A stretch of DNA of 64,000 nt from the NCBI GenBank assembly GCA_037176905.1, contig JBBBWG010026978.1, forward strand, positions 1-64,000, given 5' to 3'. The number at the start of each line of letters is the position of its first letter. The stretch's first letter is position 1. This DNA is from Azolla pinnata (taxonomy: Eukaryota; Streptophyta; Polypodiopsida; Salviniales; Salviniaceae). A model generated the notes under the pieces. That model saw nothing but the letters and a program-made list of their open reading frames with translations, was not told where the DNA came from and made no database searches. Below, piece after piece: positions 21,165-35,527 of the stretch. Made by a program: the position numbers and the translations under genes.

Positions 21165-24100
21165 TTACATTTGCGGCCTTGTTTGCACGAGGTACAATTC
21201 TCCGTCCTTGATCACGCCTTCAATGTCCTGAGCAGTTCCCAGGAGCTGCTCCACAGCTTGCCCCGCTTCCGCGATCTTGGAAAGAATCGAGCGCTGGAAG
21301 TTGTTGTCCACCACCAATGGATCGATCGAGTAATCCACTACCCTTTGCTCTTCCTCATCCATGGGAACACTGCAGATGCAAAGAGCCCATCCTCACCCAC
21401 ATTATGGTCATGGAGAAAACAGTGACAGGAAATGACAAAGCAAAAACGAAAGCAAGAGAATTTTTCTCTTTTCGTTCATATATACCAGGCATTGGCCATA
21501 ATTTGCACGAAATCGCGAGTTTCTCTGAGCGAGATCTTGCGAAAAAGAGCGCGTTTTCTAGTTCAGAATTCATTCTAATGGTGTACAGCTTCAGGGCCGT
21601 GAAAGAGCAGGAAACAGTTTTTCAATTTTGCGAAAAAGGCTGTGCTAGCTACCAAAACAAATTCGTGTTTTCATTTCACCTGTCATAAAGCCCTGCCCCA
21701 GCATATCCCTCAAGATCTTCGCCGTTCGAATCGGATCTAAAGATAACCGATTGCTTGATGAACAGCCCGATGCGCTTACTGGGAAATCCTGTTATCTGGC
21801 ATAGACAAGCACAAAATATACCGTAAATTTCAGTACTTGGGACTTTGCACAACTCAATTTTGGTCATGGGGGGGTTCTAAGAACCACACAGGATATACTA
21901 CTACATGGTACAACCAGATGAGTTTTTCACAACCCTTATTCCCACAGTACATCTCCCATGGTCATTTACACAGCTTCCTTCAGATTCTTTCGTCGCGGAA
22001 TTGAGGAACAAACCCATGGCAAAGCTCCCCGAAACTTACTTGAGGATTTTGTATGTCGGTTTTCTTCGTGACAAAGCTGAGGGCTCGACCAGCATACGCA
22101 CCGACCAGCGTCTCGCCTAAACCTTTCACAATCTGAACACACGGCAGGGATTCGATCACGGAAGAAACGAAAGCGTTGCCACAAGTATGGTCAGGAGGAG
22201 TCCACAGAACAAGCATGTGCTTCTCCTACCTCGGCGTAAATCTCCGATGGGTCTTCGTTTGAGGGATTCGTGGTATGGATCACGAAGGCATAGTCTGCTC
22301 TTACAATCTCTTGCACCAAGACAGCCATGCATAGATCGTTATGGTCGATTCGTGCTTTTCGTGTGCTGATGTAGGCCCTCTCGTTCCATTTTGACGCCCA
22401 AACCTGAAGTAGGATACCATGAAAATGCTTTGCGTTTGCATCGCGAGAGGAAACTAAAACACCACATACACCATGAAAAAGGATTCCATGCATCCGAGAA
22501 CTGCTTTTCCCCTGACCTTCTTGATGGCGGACCACGCGCTTTCCCACCTCGGTTCTCCTTCATCTCCAGGCCATGGCATATTCGATTGTTTCATGACCGA
22601 TCGCAGATCGTCAACCTGCAACATAAGTTACCATTAACAATGACTGATTGTTTCGGGAAGACGATTCTTATTCTGTCCATGTTGGACCTCAGAAGCATCA
22701 CATGACATGTTTTTCATTACCAAGTTAGGAGGTGCTTGAAGGCCCAAAATAACGCTGCGGATTTCATGCAGCTTGCTCAAGTCTCCCTTGTTCAAAGAAT
22801 CTTCTAAACGTGAAATCTCGTTAGAAGCATCCTGCATTTGCGGAGAAACCCATCAGTCTGATGCACCCAACCAAGGAGAGTGAGCATACTATGCACAAAT
22901 AAGAACACATGGAAACTTGAACCGCAACGCCAATATTTCCACATTTGTGTTCATGAGAAGACTGAGGCAAACCACTAACCTTATTTCTGTCATCTTCCAG
23001 GACTTTCTCAAACACTCCAAATGGGATTGCGACCGATGTAGGCACCTTTATCCATGAGGGCAGCTTGCTTTTCAGGTTTGCAATGTTTCGGGATTTCGCC
23101 CCGACCTGCAAGGTTGAATAAATAGCTTAAAACCTTTGTGTGCTCATTTAGCAATGGAGAAATAGCAAACATATCTTTTAGACTAGCCACATACAAAATC
23201 AGCATCGAACTCATCTGCGGAAATTGCGTACTTCCCCCTGAACGTCTTCTTCTTTAAACTGATACCAGGCAACGATTCATCGATGCTACCAGAGTTTGCA
23301 TCAGCATTTAGTACATCCGAACCGGTGGTCTCACTGCAATAGATAACCTTAAACACTGAGACTCCCTGATAGAGTTTAAAAGAACTCAAAAACTGCGACG
23401 TGTGAAAAAAAAAAAAAGAATACAGAGAAACGTATCTCAATATGGCCAAGAAAGCCATTGTAGGCAGCCAACATTTTATGAGTTAGTACACACTAAATCA
23501 TGGTATCTTCCAAAACATTCTCTTAAGCAATAAAAAAACATGGCACGTTCAAACAATCCATGACATCTGTAATTCCAATCACAGGCCCAAGGGCAGAAAG
23601 TACCAAACCCTCCAATGTTGCATGGTTTATACACCACATTCACCTGTAAGTGATGCCGGATGAGTGTGGTTGCAATGTTAAAAACAATCCTCTCTTACTC
23701 TGAAGGTCACCAAAGACTTCCATATCGAAGCATGTAGCAAAACAAATCTACAAAAAAGATCAGTCCATTTAGTGAGAGCTTTCGACAGCTTTCATAACTT
23801 CTACATTTCAACAGTAAAATAGGAATCTCTATGTTACCCTCCACTTGCCTTTCCATTTCGTGCTCTCACTGAAACATGTGATAACACATCGGGCATATCT
23901 TTAGTGAGAACTGCAACTGCACCATCTGGGATTTCTTCTTCGCCTTTCACTTTGTTGGCTACCAAGATTGTTGGCTTACTATACACTTTGTCTTGCACAT
24001 CTCCAAGGTCACTCACAACTTCCACATAGCCACTAACTTCTACTGGACTGATAACTTGCCAACTGAACCAAAAAGTAAACATTAATCATCAAATCCCCAA

Positions 24101-27100
24101 TCTCAATCAGATCACACTAGCACAAGTAGACAGTGGATATATGAATAATGTCATTACTTGATACCTACCTGCCCAGGTTGGCTGCGGCTCGTAGTATGGG
24201 ATCGATTCTGTTCAAGAGCAGAGATAGAGATGCAGCAGAACCAGAGCGGATGACCTCCTCCGTAAAGATATCAATCTGTTTTCATACACAAAGAAAATCA
24301 AATAATTAAGCTTCCTAAATCTTGACTATGTTCAAGTTTTGCATCCAAAACTCAAAAAACATTAATTCACAAAATCGTTCATGTTCTGGAACCAGGATTT
24401 AGGGTTTCAGGTTTAGTGAATGCTTTGGAAATAGAAGGTTTAGGGCCTAGAATCCTAAATCCTAAACCTTAAACAAGATGAATTTTGCATACCGCCCACT
24501 GCTCAACTCCCAACAAGCTTCCCAAATACTCAGCAGATGGTTGTAGCAACTTTAGGTAATACTCGGCCTTGTCTGCTAGTACCAATCTCGTTCGATCCAG
24601 TACCGCCTTAGCTCTGAGAGGCCACTGCTCATGATTACCTTTGCATGCCTCAAGCACAGAGCTCCACTCCTGTATGAGCAATTTTATAAAAGGCTAATTT
24701 CAGTTTCCATTCAACATTAAAATTGCCGAATGAAATGTAAAGAAAGATGGCTTACCTTCAAACAGTAGACAAGCTCTTCATTATTGGAGGATGAAAGGCA
24801 TAGATTTTCAAGCACCATGGTGATCATGTAAACAATATCCTGCAGCAAATATTACAAAAGGTAACAATGTGAGAAATTGTAGCATTGTAGTTTCCTATAT
24901 AAAGATTTTGTATACCTTGGCTGAAGCATTGTTCAGCCCTTCCAGGGTCCGCTCAACAGATGTTCTAACAGTTGAATCAAGTGCCAAATCCAGAAAAATT
25001 ATATCTCGCAATCGACTGTGGGGCTTCATAATGGTTGGTTGGAGCTCCCAGCGAGACTCAATAAGTCCCTAATATCCATGAGAAACCCAAAAATATTCAG
25101 GAACAATGCTACCTTTATCTAATAAATTCATGACTGACAGTTAATCCACAAGGATGGTCACCTCCAACAGAGGAATGACGTTCTTCGCTTCCACATTATC
25201 CAACACAAACTCTAGAAGCATCTGGAATACAGAACCCATGTCAAAACATTTCTCTTTCCATTCAGAAGGCTAGAAAATGTGGAAGACTTACTGGTAGACT
25301 AGAGGACAGTCCTGAAACTGGGTTAATTTTAACACCTCCCATGAAACCCTCCCCCTGCAAGAGTACATATACATATACTCATGGATCAATGACTTTTCAC
25401 AAGCCATCCAGGAATGGAGAATAGATGATCACATTCTTTTGTAAAAATAACATACGTTGTCAGATATATGATTCTAAGCCATGAAAACACATAGAATAAG
25501 GAGGGATAAGGACTAACTTGTGAGGAATAGCCCAAACAACTCGCGATCGCAGATTCAAGGTCTGCTCCAGAATGAACTGCCTGAAAATATGATGGCAAAC
25601 CAGAAACCAGAATGAACTTTCTAAAACGAAAATGACTATTTCAGCCACCCAACTTTAAGAAATGAAATAATAAAACACAACGCCAAAGCTTTACAAAACA
25701 CGGATGCCCTAGACAAAAAAACAAATATGATGAAAAAAGACTTATTTGGAGATAATCAGTCCTGGCTGATGTTGCAACCTGAATAGGCTGATATTTTTAA
25801 CTGCAAACACAAGCGTTAAGCATGTCTTTTACATAAACGTGAAAGCACGATTAGGGCTTCAGGGACTGTAGGCTTTCATCAGCGCAACGAGATTGCACGG
25901 CCAAACCAATATCCTAAACAAATGAAGAATTTTCACTCATACGTACGATATGTTTGATGCACCCATCACATGAGAACATAACCTGTTTTCCACATCAATA
26001 TTGTTTGTAAATAATTTTACCTATATCCTTCACACCACATTCATCTATATCACGTACCAGACTAGCTATTACCAATTTCCTCAGGAACCATGCTATAAGA
26101 TTATCATTTCCTAACATTACCTGGTTCAAATTGATCCTTTATGTGGCAATGACAGATTAATAGCGTTCTTTGCATATATTTGTCTTGGTATCTAGAACTC
26201 TAACTTATTTGATGTCTAGGGGATAGTATTGTTTAATTCTTCGACGATAGCAAGTTTGCATCCAATTCCAAACATTTGATACTACTACATCACACACAGT
26301 ACTTTCTTTGCAAAACTGTAAAAATCCAGAAACAGATAATCATGAGCCCTGTTTTGATTTCCTTCCTTTTACAGATGGCCTAACTTAATATGACATAAAA
26401 AGGTTTCAACGGATACCAAGTGTGGTATTTCCACAACCTTCAGGCCATAATTAAAACATCAGCTCACCTAAAGGATACAAGTAAAACTGTCCAGACACAA
26501 AAGGCAAAAGAAATACCTTCAATGTCTTTAGATAGGCTGTCAAATCTCTGATGAGGCCCTCCTTCTGATCTAGTCTAAAGCGAGGCTCTGACACAATGGG
26601 TCTGTCATAGCTTTTAAGCCGTTCCTTTGTAACACCATTAGAATTCAAGGTTTCCCAATAGACACTGATATCCAGATCGCTCTTAATGTAGTCAAGGAGA
26701 GCCTGAAAGAAAACTTGCCATGAATTAACAACCACCACTAATGAATGAAAAGTCATATAACAAGATTTAGAAAAGTTTGTATGAAAACCTGACAAATCAC
26801 AACATCATCTGGGCTTGTGTTATTATGAAGCTTTTGATGCCACTCTTCCATCATTCCTCCCTTACAATCATTCTTACGCTGGATTCATAAAAGGCACACC
26901 AATTATTAACAATTTCAGGGACACTATCTTTAGTTCAACCCAGAGGATATTAACAGAAAAATGGAAACAGCTAGCCACTGAAAGATTGATGAAAAATATT
27001 CTCAAGGGAAAATACAAAATTAATGTAACATAAGCTACCTGAACAACAAGAATCTCATCTCTGATACGTTGTCCTACATCACCTTGTCCTCCTCGGCCAA

Positions 27101-30100
27101 CAGTGGACAAAATCATCCTTATGAGTTCTTTTGCGGATGGTTGTTCTTGAAAAATACCTTCAAGTAAACTTGTAAGGCGATCTTGAGCTGCACTAATCTC
27201 TCTGTAATACACAGATACAGAACATGTTCACATCTCGTGCTCAACCATAGTTGAAAGTCAATGCAAAAACACTCACCGAGGCTTAACATTGTAGTTCTTA
27301 TTCCAAGTAAGCTGACGAGTGGCCATGAACCTCATCCAGACCAAAATACCCACGAGAGGTAGTTGTCCCTTATTTTTAGCATTACTGACCAGGTTCGCAG
27401 CTATGTTAAATCTGTACAAATGGGAGAGCATCATTGAAAAATAATTATAGCGCGATGAAAACTAACACCAATGCACTTGTTCTATGAAAAATCAAACCTT
27501 TGCAAACTACCCTTATATTAACTATTTGATCAATCTAACACAAACCTGTGCATCAAAGACCTCTCTGCATCACTTTCAGAACTCGCGATTTCATCCAGCA
27601 TCCATTTTGCAGTTCCTTCACCACCTCCAAGATCCTGTTACGTGATTTAGTTACAGAGGCCAAACAGCAATACCAATCTCTAGATCAATTCTTATTAAAA
27701 AGAGATTTGGACACCTTCTTTGGCTTCTTTACAGCCTCTACTGAAATATAGAAGTCTGAACCACTATTCTTAATCCAAGATTCACCAGATCGCAAAACAA
27801 ACGGGATGCCTATGATTCCAGAGTCCTGAATTGTGATCTCCAGTGCCTGAAAACCATCCATGTGAATAAGCTCCAACCAGGATATGAATAGGAACTAAAG
27901 GATGTTTGAATCACAACCTGAAAAGATGATTCACCAGCAAAACCATCCCCAAATACTGTCTCACAGAAACCTTCAAGTGCTGTAGAGTTGGGAGGAATAA
28001 TAGTATCTGGAGGGCACTGTTTCAATGGGCAAGAACGTGACTTTCAATACATATCACCTTTTTGTTCCTGTTGATGCATCGTCTAATATTACCTGCCATT
28101 CTCCATTGCTTAATTTTGAAACTCCCCAATGAAGAATTAGTGGCTCTCTTACATCCGAAGCAAAACATATGTGTATGCTTTCTCCTTGAATTGTTGCAAG
28201 AACCTGAAATATCATTAATAACCACTTCCTTTCTATTCTGTGCAAACCTAAAGTCAGGTAACCTTTTTGAGCAAGCATCTTTTGTGCGTATTAGAATGGT
28301 GGCATGTTTTGAAGGAACTTGGTTGTGGAACCTGATCCTAGGAAAATAGAAGATAAATGGAAGGAACATATGGGTAAATGGAGGTCAAAAGTGTCACGGA
28401 CACACAAAATTACAATAGGATCGTGCAAAATAATCAGTGTCAACCATCAAAGTATGTTCTTTTTTTCCAATACATAGTGAAGCTTGGTATGCATATATTA
28501 TCGGCAGCTTCAAGAGATAATGTGCATCAGAATAGACATTGGCAACAATATAGACATTCGGCTACTAATCTGACTTGTCTGATGACTATATGATAGAAAT
28601 TTCCTTGTACTTATTATGTCCTAGTAATACAAAGCTGTATCTTGTTTAAAAAGAAAGGGCAAAAGAAGCTAAAGTCAGGTCTCAACAAGGCATCAAGGTG
28701 TGGATAGCTCACACGCCTCCCATCCATCACAAAGACATGAGGCTAGAATGTGGACAGTCTTAGAATATGTGAGTCTAGGAAACAGAGGACGTCCTAGGCT
28801 AATACATAATTCAGGAGACCCTCATTCAAGCATTGCACATGTAACGAAAGAAAAATGTATTCTGCAATCCGGTAGAGAAATGAAAGAAGATTTGGATTCA
28901 CCATCTTGTTTTTATTGTAGCCTACTCCTTTGCACACATCTTCCAAAAATGTTGTGCCATGAATGCTTGCTTGTCATACTCAGTGCATTCTTAGGGATGT
29001 AAGTATATTATATTTGAGTCTAGAACATTAAAGGATGCGAAGGTTTTGCATCTCAGACCTCTAAGGGAAGTGACTTAAGAACCTACTTAAGTCAATCAGC
29101 TAACTGCCATAGCAACTGTAAATGTTCATATTTAGCAGGCTGTGTTGTGAATGGAATATAATACTTGCATGTACTCAGGAAGCAACCTGCAATATGTATA
29201 TCAAAGCAAAAAAAATGAAGTTTACCAGTAAATTGCCTCCACCAAGCTTGAACAACATCTTTTGCAATGTCTCCCCTTTACTAACTCTTTCTGCAGCCAA
29301 TTCAAGTGGCGTTTGTTGAATAGACGAACGCGCAGGTGTAAAATCAATGTTCTCACTTTCTTTATAAGAATTTATAAGGTCTCCAAAATCCCGTTTTTTT
29401 CTCTGTATGGAGAGGAGCTGTTTCTTCTTTGGCTTTGCAGTTCCCTTGCCCTTCTTCAAAGTTTCCGGATCAACCTTCAACCTCTTGTAAATATCCTTTA
29501 TGGAGGCGCCACCTAGGATCTCATTTTCCAAATCTTTACGTGCTGCTTCGAATTCCTTCTGCAGATAATAATCAGCAAATTTTATCCAATGTTTTTGAAT
29601 TTGTCAGCCTTTCTTTGATTGTCATACAAGTTCCAATCTCATGCAATAACGAATCCAGTGAGAAGAATTACTAGTTGTTCTTCGGCGGTATAATTCGGCT
29701 TGCCAGCTTTTTCCCATCGTACGAATGATTGCACCTGTATCAACTCATCTGGGAGTTCTGGACTAGAAACCGATGCATTGTCAGCAGCCGTGCCATTGGA
29801 ACTCCCACTCCCTTCACCTTTAAGCAACCGAGCCTTCAAAGCATCAAGGGAAGTTCCATTTGCTACCTCCTCTTGCAACTCCCTTCTAGCTTTCTCATAC
29901 TCCTCCTACACACAAACAATGTCTTGTTCTTAATGTCTTTACAAACATCTAGATTTATAGCTTGATGGCTCAAAAAAATGAGGCGAACCTTTTGTTGCTC
30001 TATTGAGTAGTCCTGTTTTCCACTTCTCTCCCACCTCAAATATGACTGGATTTGCACGAGATCCTCGGGTACAACTACACTCGACAAGTCTGTGGTTAGT

Positions 30101-31842
30101 TCAGGAATCAGAACCCTGAAATTTCCCCCTTGGAACTTTAACCTGCAATAACCATTATATACATGTTAGTTCATAAGTCATATAAATCAGATGTTTTATA
30201 TCAGTAAAAAGTTCAAATTCTCACCAAAGGTTTTTTGAATCATCCTTGACTATGAACTCGATTGCATCAAATTTTGTCTCATGTATCTCAACTGCCAGCG
30301 TTGCGATATCACCAGTCTACAGACGTTATAGCTATGTTGTCAGTAAGTTATTGCAGCCCTCTCAGCTTTGAAGAAACACAAAAGATTACCTTTCGGAAGG
30401 GAGTCTGGATGGCTTGGTTTTGAAATTCCCTTGAACCTTCGGGATATGTTGATGGAAGCTTCCATTTTCTGAAAGGTTAGTGATAAGAGAAGAATGTTTG
30501 CACATCAATAAATCACTGGCCCCATAGAGATAAGTAATGTAGCATCATGTTACTCAGGAACTAAAGAACAGGTACCTGCTGCCTGGCTGCGTCAGACCCC
30601 AGTGAAGCAATGGTGAGTCAAGATAGCAGTTACCAATCTGAAACTCGATTATTGCTCTGGACCCCTTCCCCGCAGCCATTGCCTTAACCTGCCAGAAAAT
30701 AAGTTTTCTAATGTGATCAGTGGAGTTTTCCAGGAAAAAGAAAACAAATGTGATTGATAAACCATTTATTTACAAACCTTCAACTGCAAACCTCCATCGA
30801 GAACATGTTCTTGAGAATTCTGTATCACAAAAACAAATTAACTGTAAATAATTTTCCTTGAACATAAGATCAGAAAAAGGGGATGAAATAAAGTATACCT
30901 TCATTAACTAGCTGTTCCTCACAAACTAAATCGTGGCACAAGGGACTTTTACTGAGCAGTGAGATGTTTATTGAGCTATTCACTCAACAAGCTTCAAACG
31001 TTTGGGACATTGGATACGATACATTTTTCTATTTCTTGGGTTTTCTCCTGTTGGATGACTACTATACAGCAGATTTATCCATACACCTTTACTACTCATT
31101 CAGTAGTTAACTAGCCAGCTAGACCATAGACAATCCTTTATCAAATGTTATTATTTGATTTGACAAATGGTTGTGACACATAATTTTGTTACCCTTCATC
31201 AGATACACAGCCATTCTTATTTATCCGTATTATCAAGGAAATATTGTGCTATGGAAAGCTAAATCATAGTAGTTATTGTCACAATGCTTGCTAGCATAGT
31301 TACTTCAATACAAAGTTCAATTTCGACCCAAACCAATTCGTTTCTGACTTCCATTATAATTCGCAATGCAGATTCAACATGACCAACAAAGATACACCAA
31401 GGTTGGTCCCAAAGTCGGCATTCTGTTTCTTTTCTTATCACAAGGGACTCTAACACCATCTTCATTTCCTTTCTAGTGATAAACTTCTCTGAGAAAAATG
31501 CATATACTAACATTTTGACATCAATATAATAGGGCTAACACTGCAAGTTATACATTTATACAATGCAATAACTACCTCAACTGGAGCCGCAATAACTGCT
31601 TGAGGATTGCACTTTGTTTTGTTTTTGCGATATTGTGGGCTTTTTGCATGTTCAATAACCATTGCAGAACCAAAGAAATCCTTCTCGAGTTTATCATAGT
31701 CACGCAAACACACTCTTGAGGATTTAGAGTGATAAGTGCGGCTATGCACTGAGCTTGCTGCTTGTGTAGATCCTTTGCTAGCATCTGTAGGTGTGAAAAT
31801 AGGTGCTGCATGCAGATTTGACGAGAGCCCACTACTCAACAT
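21165..31842 (-). CDS. Alpha-glucan water dikinase, chloroplastic (GWD1/SEX1/R1 type)
   Basis: It phosphorylates glucosyl C6 of starch with the ATP beta-phosphate, which starts transitory starch breakdown in plastids. There are 33 coding exons: 31842-31576, 30819-30778, 30688-30576, 30468-30390, 30316-30225, 30142-29989, 29905-29672, 29558-29226, 28203-28093, 28016-27918, 27846-27715, 27634-27546, 27411-27277, 27201-27039, 26878-26789, 26702-26517, 25580-25518, 25354-25292, 25221-25162, 25068-24916, 24839-24756, 24669-24493, 24276-24179, 24062-23849, 23747-23644, 23333-23195, 23105-22980, 22831-22721, 22615-22517, 22403-22230, 22132-22040, 21795-21680, 21369-21165. They give 1465 residues, close to the family norm (Arabidopsis about 1400). 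Visible: a Ser/Thr-rich plastid transit region, starch-binding-like repeats with the LHWG motif, WHQKLHNNTSPDDVVICQ, the phosphohistidine H1068 in DVLSHVSVRARNGK, and the C-terminal ATP-grasp part FRSDSNGEDLEGYAGAG (1377-1393) ending in TRPQM. An acceptor at about 31863 suggests a 5' UTR intron. Confidence 0.95.
23748..23848 (-). other. GC-AG intron in GWD
   Basis: The intron after the catalytic-His exon starts AAG/GCAAGT instead of GT and ends GTAG. Reading through gives a stop three codons later. Using the GC donor joins NGK to ICFATCFD, exactly as in the protein family, and keeps phase 0. The other introns I placed in this gene use GT donors. Confidence 0.85.
28204..29225 (-). other. Long GWD intron (1.0 kb)
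   Basis: No internal gene or recognisable element. Together with 25581-26516 (936 bp) it is one of the longest GWD coding-region introns; most are 75-200 bp. Confidence 0.6.
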
Positions 31843-34250
31843 CGTAAATGGAAGGCGTAAATCTGCATAAAGAAAATTTACTGTAAATCCCAGACACTTG
31901 ATGTTAAATGTCTAAATTTTCCTAGAAAATTGCAGCCATTCCTCATTTCCAGCTTGAAATCTATAACATTAGCTATTGTTCTTCGGATACCATTATAAAA
32001 AAGCCATAAAGGAGGCATAATTTAAGACCACGTAAGAAAAATTACATTCCCCAACAGAAAATTTCTTCAACTAGCTAGGTTTCTCACCAGGGTATCCTAA
32101 TTTTTTACATGGGACAGTAAACAACCACAATTGTTTCTTACATGAGACAGTTGAAAATACATTTAACACAAAGAGACGGCTCATCCAACCAGTTTACAAA
32201 ATAATATGACAAGAAATCAGCGGGAAACGTGTGCATAGGAAATCCTGCACTATGAGTACATACACATTAACTGTGAGCACACAACAGAAACTCCAAGCTG
32301 AAGACCTGGATGTCTTGGATGCCTAAGTGCCACCAGGAATGATACCCTCCCTACATTGTAGACTGTTTGAAAGAATAAAAACAGGCCTATGAAAACAGCA
32401 GATCAGACTTTCAACATATATTACAAATGATGTTTTTGAAACCTCAACCAGATTTGTTACATGTGCTTTCAACTGACCATGACTGCATTGCAACTCAAGT
32501 ACATAATTCAATAATTTCCCTACAGTCCACTCCTAAAGATATTAGATCACCAAACATTGCAATATCTGATCATAGTGAACAGGAAATATAACAAGCTGCA
32601 TATCCTCCAACCTAAGCATTTTACTCAAATTACAGCCTGCTCTTCTGCATGCATGTCACATTAACCTTGAAACATTAGCCTAATGCTCACCAAGGTCAAT
32701 TTAAAAATTACTCTTCAATCATGAAGTTGCTTATCACAGCCATGCTCCCAATGGTTTTCCACATGCATCTTATGGTAGTAGAGCACTGACTAAACCATGA
32801 ATGTATGAAACTTCATAGAGTAAAATAAATCCATTTGACACACGAACCTTGATTTATCTATCTCATCACCACATGCATTTCAGTATGCTTAATGCAGACA
32901 TGAATGTGTTTTCCATCATCATGGTTAGGCTGCATCTAAGCCCTCATCAAGGCCAATTTGATCATGCTTTTTCATGCACTTCCTATGGCATGCCTCAATT
33001 TTCAAATCCCACTGAGCATTTTCAGAATCCCATCCCCAGATGTACATCTATGATGCTTATACCAAGAGATACCATTAAAATCAATTATACTTACATGTAA
33101 GACCTCATCAAACTCATTATCCATGACAGGGTGTACCTCAAGTATCCTCAGATTAATGCCATTACGTCTAAGGCCTCATCAGGTCATTATCCTGATCCTT
33201 GTACAGTGAATCATAGAATTTCAAATCTACAGAACCCGTTTATAAGCAGCACTGATCCAGCCCCTCAACCACAAATATATTAAGGTACTCAAATCAAGAG
33301 AGATCAGCGAGCTCAAGGTTCCTGTTCCCCTCTTGAGAACTATAGGATGCATTCCATGACACATGCACTTAGGGACATCACTGCCCGATGTATTTCACAT
33401 GCTGCATGAGATGGTATAAAAATGACAAACCCATCAATTGAGCATATTGCATCATATCATACAGAGGTCAAGGCACACTTGCACCAATGTAATAGATTCT
33501 TCCTATTTCCACAGTTGAATTACACCTAAACCTCCTCATGTTGATCAGCCTAATGTTTTCTACATGCATATAGAGATGGTCCTTGTGATGAACAATCCCT
33601 ACTCTTCATATAGCCAGCCTCTATTTCTCAGAATACGACACACCTTCAGAAAGCATAGGTATCAGTGATGATCTTTCTTGGCTTAGCCCACAGTTGCATT
33701 GCATCAAAATCCTCACTTGTTTCCATTAACCTAAGCATTGTAGATGCATTGATTTCTTTGTCATTGGATGAAACAGCATGGTATCTTCTAGAAGTGCATG
33801 CCCATTGAAACAAATCCATCAACCCAATAAACCTTCTATATACATCGAATTCATCGGCTTGGGATCAAATAGCATGATGTGAATGGTGCATGTATGAGTG
33901 ATATCGATCATCAGACTATCAACTCGCACACCTAGATCGCATCGAATGCAACATCGTAGTGAGCAGATTCTCTTGATCAATGAGCAAGTCCTTAAAGTTC
34001 AATAAGATCAATCATGGTTGTTTCCAAACATCCGACACGCACTCATAAACCGTCGCAAGATAAGACGTTGGAGCAAGCAAGCGCAAAACCAAAAAGCAGA
34101 GTATTTCTGATCGGGGGGATGAGTAAATACCGAGATGAAAGCGAGAAGGGAATGAATGGCCCTGCGATGGATGGAGCTCAGCCAAGCGAAAGAATGGCAA
34201 TTCCTCCTCTGGAAATAATCGGATCAAGAACCTGGAGGGCAGCAAAAAGA
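31843..34250 (-). promoter_or_regulatory. GWD 5' region, probable leader intron
   Basis: An acceptor (ATGCAG) about 20 bp upstream of the GWD ATG suggests that the 5' UTR is spliced and that much of this AT-rich stretch is a leader intron. A possible donor, CATCTCG/GTATTTAC, lies near 34127, but I cannot confirm it. Words such as CATCAAGGCCAATTTGATCATGC and CTCACCAAGGTCAATTT recur loosely between 32680 and 33200. No coding sequence is supported. Confidence 0.3.
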
Positions 34251-34559
34251 GTACAAGAATGAAGGGGGGGTAAAGTAAAACAGGGGAAGGAGGAAAATGG
34301 CAGAAGAGAGGAGGAGGTGTAAAGAGATGGAGAGAATATTACTGACCAAGATGAAGAAGAAGAAGAACAACAACAACAACAATGGAGGGAGCTTGAGGGA
34401 TGGACTGGTGGAACTCATATATCACAACAACAACATCAACAGCAGCAGCAGCAGCAGCAGCAGCAACATGAAACTGAAAAAGAAAAGATCAAAGAAGGGA
34501 AGAAAAATCAGGGGTGGGGAGCTGATGATTGATTGGGTGGGTGGGTTTGCATCAGATTT

Positions 34560-35350
34560 GGAGTTACAAGAGAAGATATTTTCCTCTTCCTTGTTCTTTT
34601 TTGCTTCTTCTTCCTCTTCCTCCTCTTCTTCCTCTTCTTCATGTCCTTTTTCCCACATTTTCCTGCACATTTTGCTGCTTTTCCTGCAAATTTTCTGCAC
34701 ATCTCCTTCTCCTTCATTTCCTCCAATTCTCAGCATTTGTTTTTTTGGGTGGTTGGATTCTTCATGCCTTGTTTTTTTCTTTTTCCTCCTAATTTTTTTC
34801 TTTACCTCCATTGTTCATTTTCTCTGCATTTTTTTGCCATTTTCCCTTCTCTCATTTCTCCCCTCTTCTGTTTTTATTTCATGCCATTTGTTTTTTCCTT
34901 GTATTTTAATCTCCTTCTTGGTTCCTATTATAAATTTTCCTCTTTGTTTTTGTCCTATTTTCTGTGGCCATTTTTCTTCTAATTTCCTCCTACCTTTCTT
35001 TTGATTCCTTCTTCTTTTTCTTCTCTTGATTTTGTAAGAGGTTTTTTTTTCCTGGGGAAAACTCTTTGATTCCTCCCCTTTTTCTTTTTTTTTGCTCTGT
35101 TCTTTCTTTTACTTCTATTAACTATTTGTTTGGCTGTTTTCTAAGTGTTTTTTTCCTCCAATTTTGTCTCATTTTTTGCTCCATTTTTGCAATGTTTTAC
35201 ATTTTTCTCCATTTTTTCTACATAACTATTTCCTCCTCATGTGTCTGAATTCTTCTTCATCCTTTTTCTTTTCTTCCCAATCCTTTCCTTCCCATTCTTT
35301 TTTATGATTTTTCTCCATCTTTGCTTCCTCTTGTTTCCTTCTTGCTTTCC
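34560..35350. repeat. Pyrimidine-rich tract of about 800 bp
   Basis: The plus strand is dominated by T and C (TTCTTCCTCTTCC, TTTTTCCTCC words) with few purines, so the strand skew is strong. On the minus strand, the direction of GWD transcription, it is an A/G tract upstream of the gene. Confidence 0.75.
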
Positions 35351-35527
35351 TTCTCTTTGATTTTTCAGTTTCCCTCAAAGTCTTCTATGAGCTATTGTGT
35401 TTTCTGCTTTCTAATTTCCAAAGATACATACTAAGGTGCACAGAGGATGAGGTGATGAATGGATGAAGGTGTCCTGCTATAAGCTAGATCTAATCCTTCT
35501 GATCATCATCTATATCCAAATCTAATT

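Noticed and set aside
34297-35004. 235-codon plus frame and overlapping minus frames
   Set aside because: Asn, Ser, Phe and Leu runs come from microsatellites and the T/C tract; overlapping frames are equally open.
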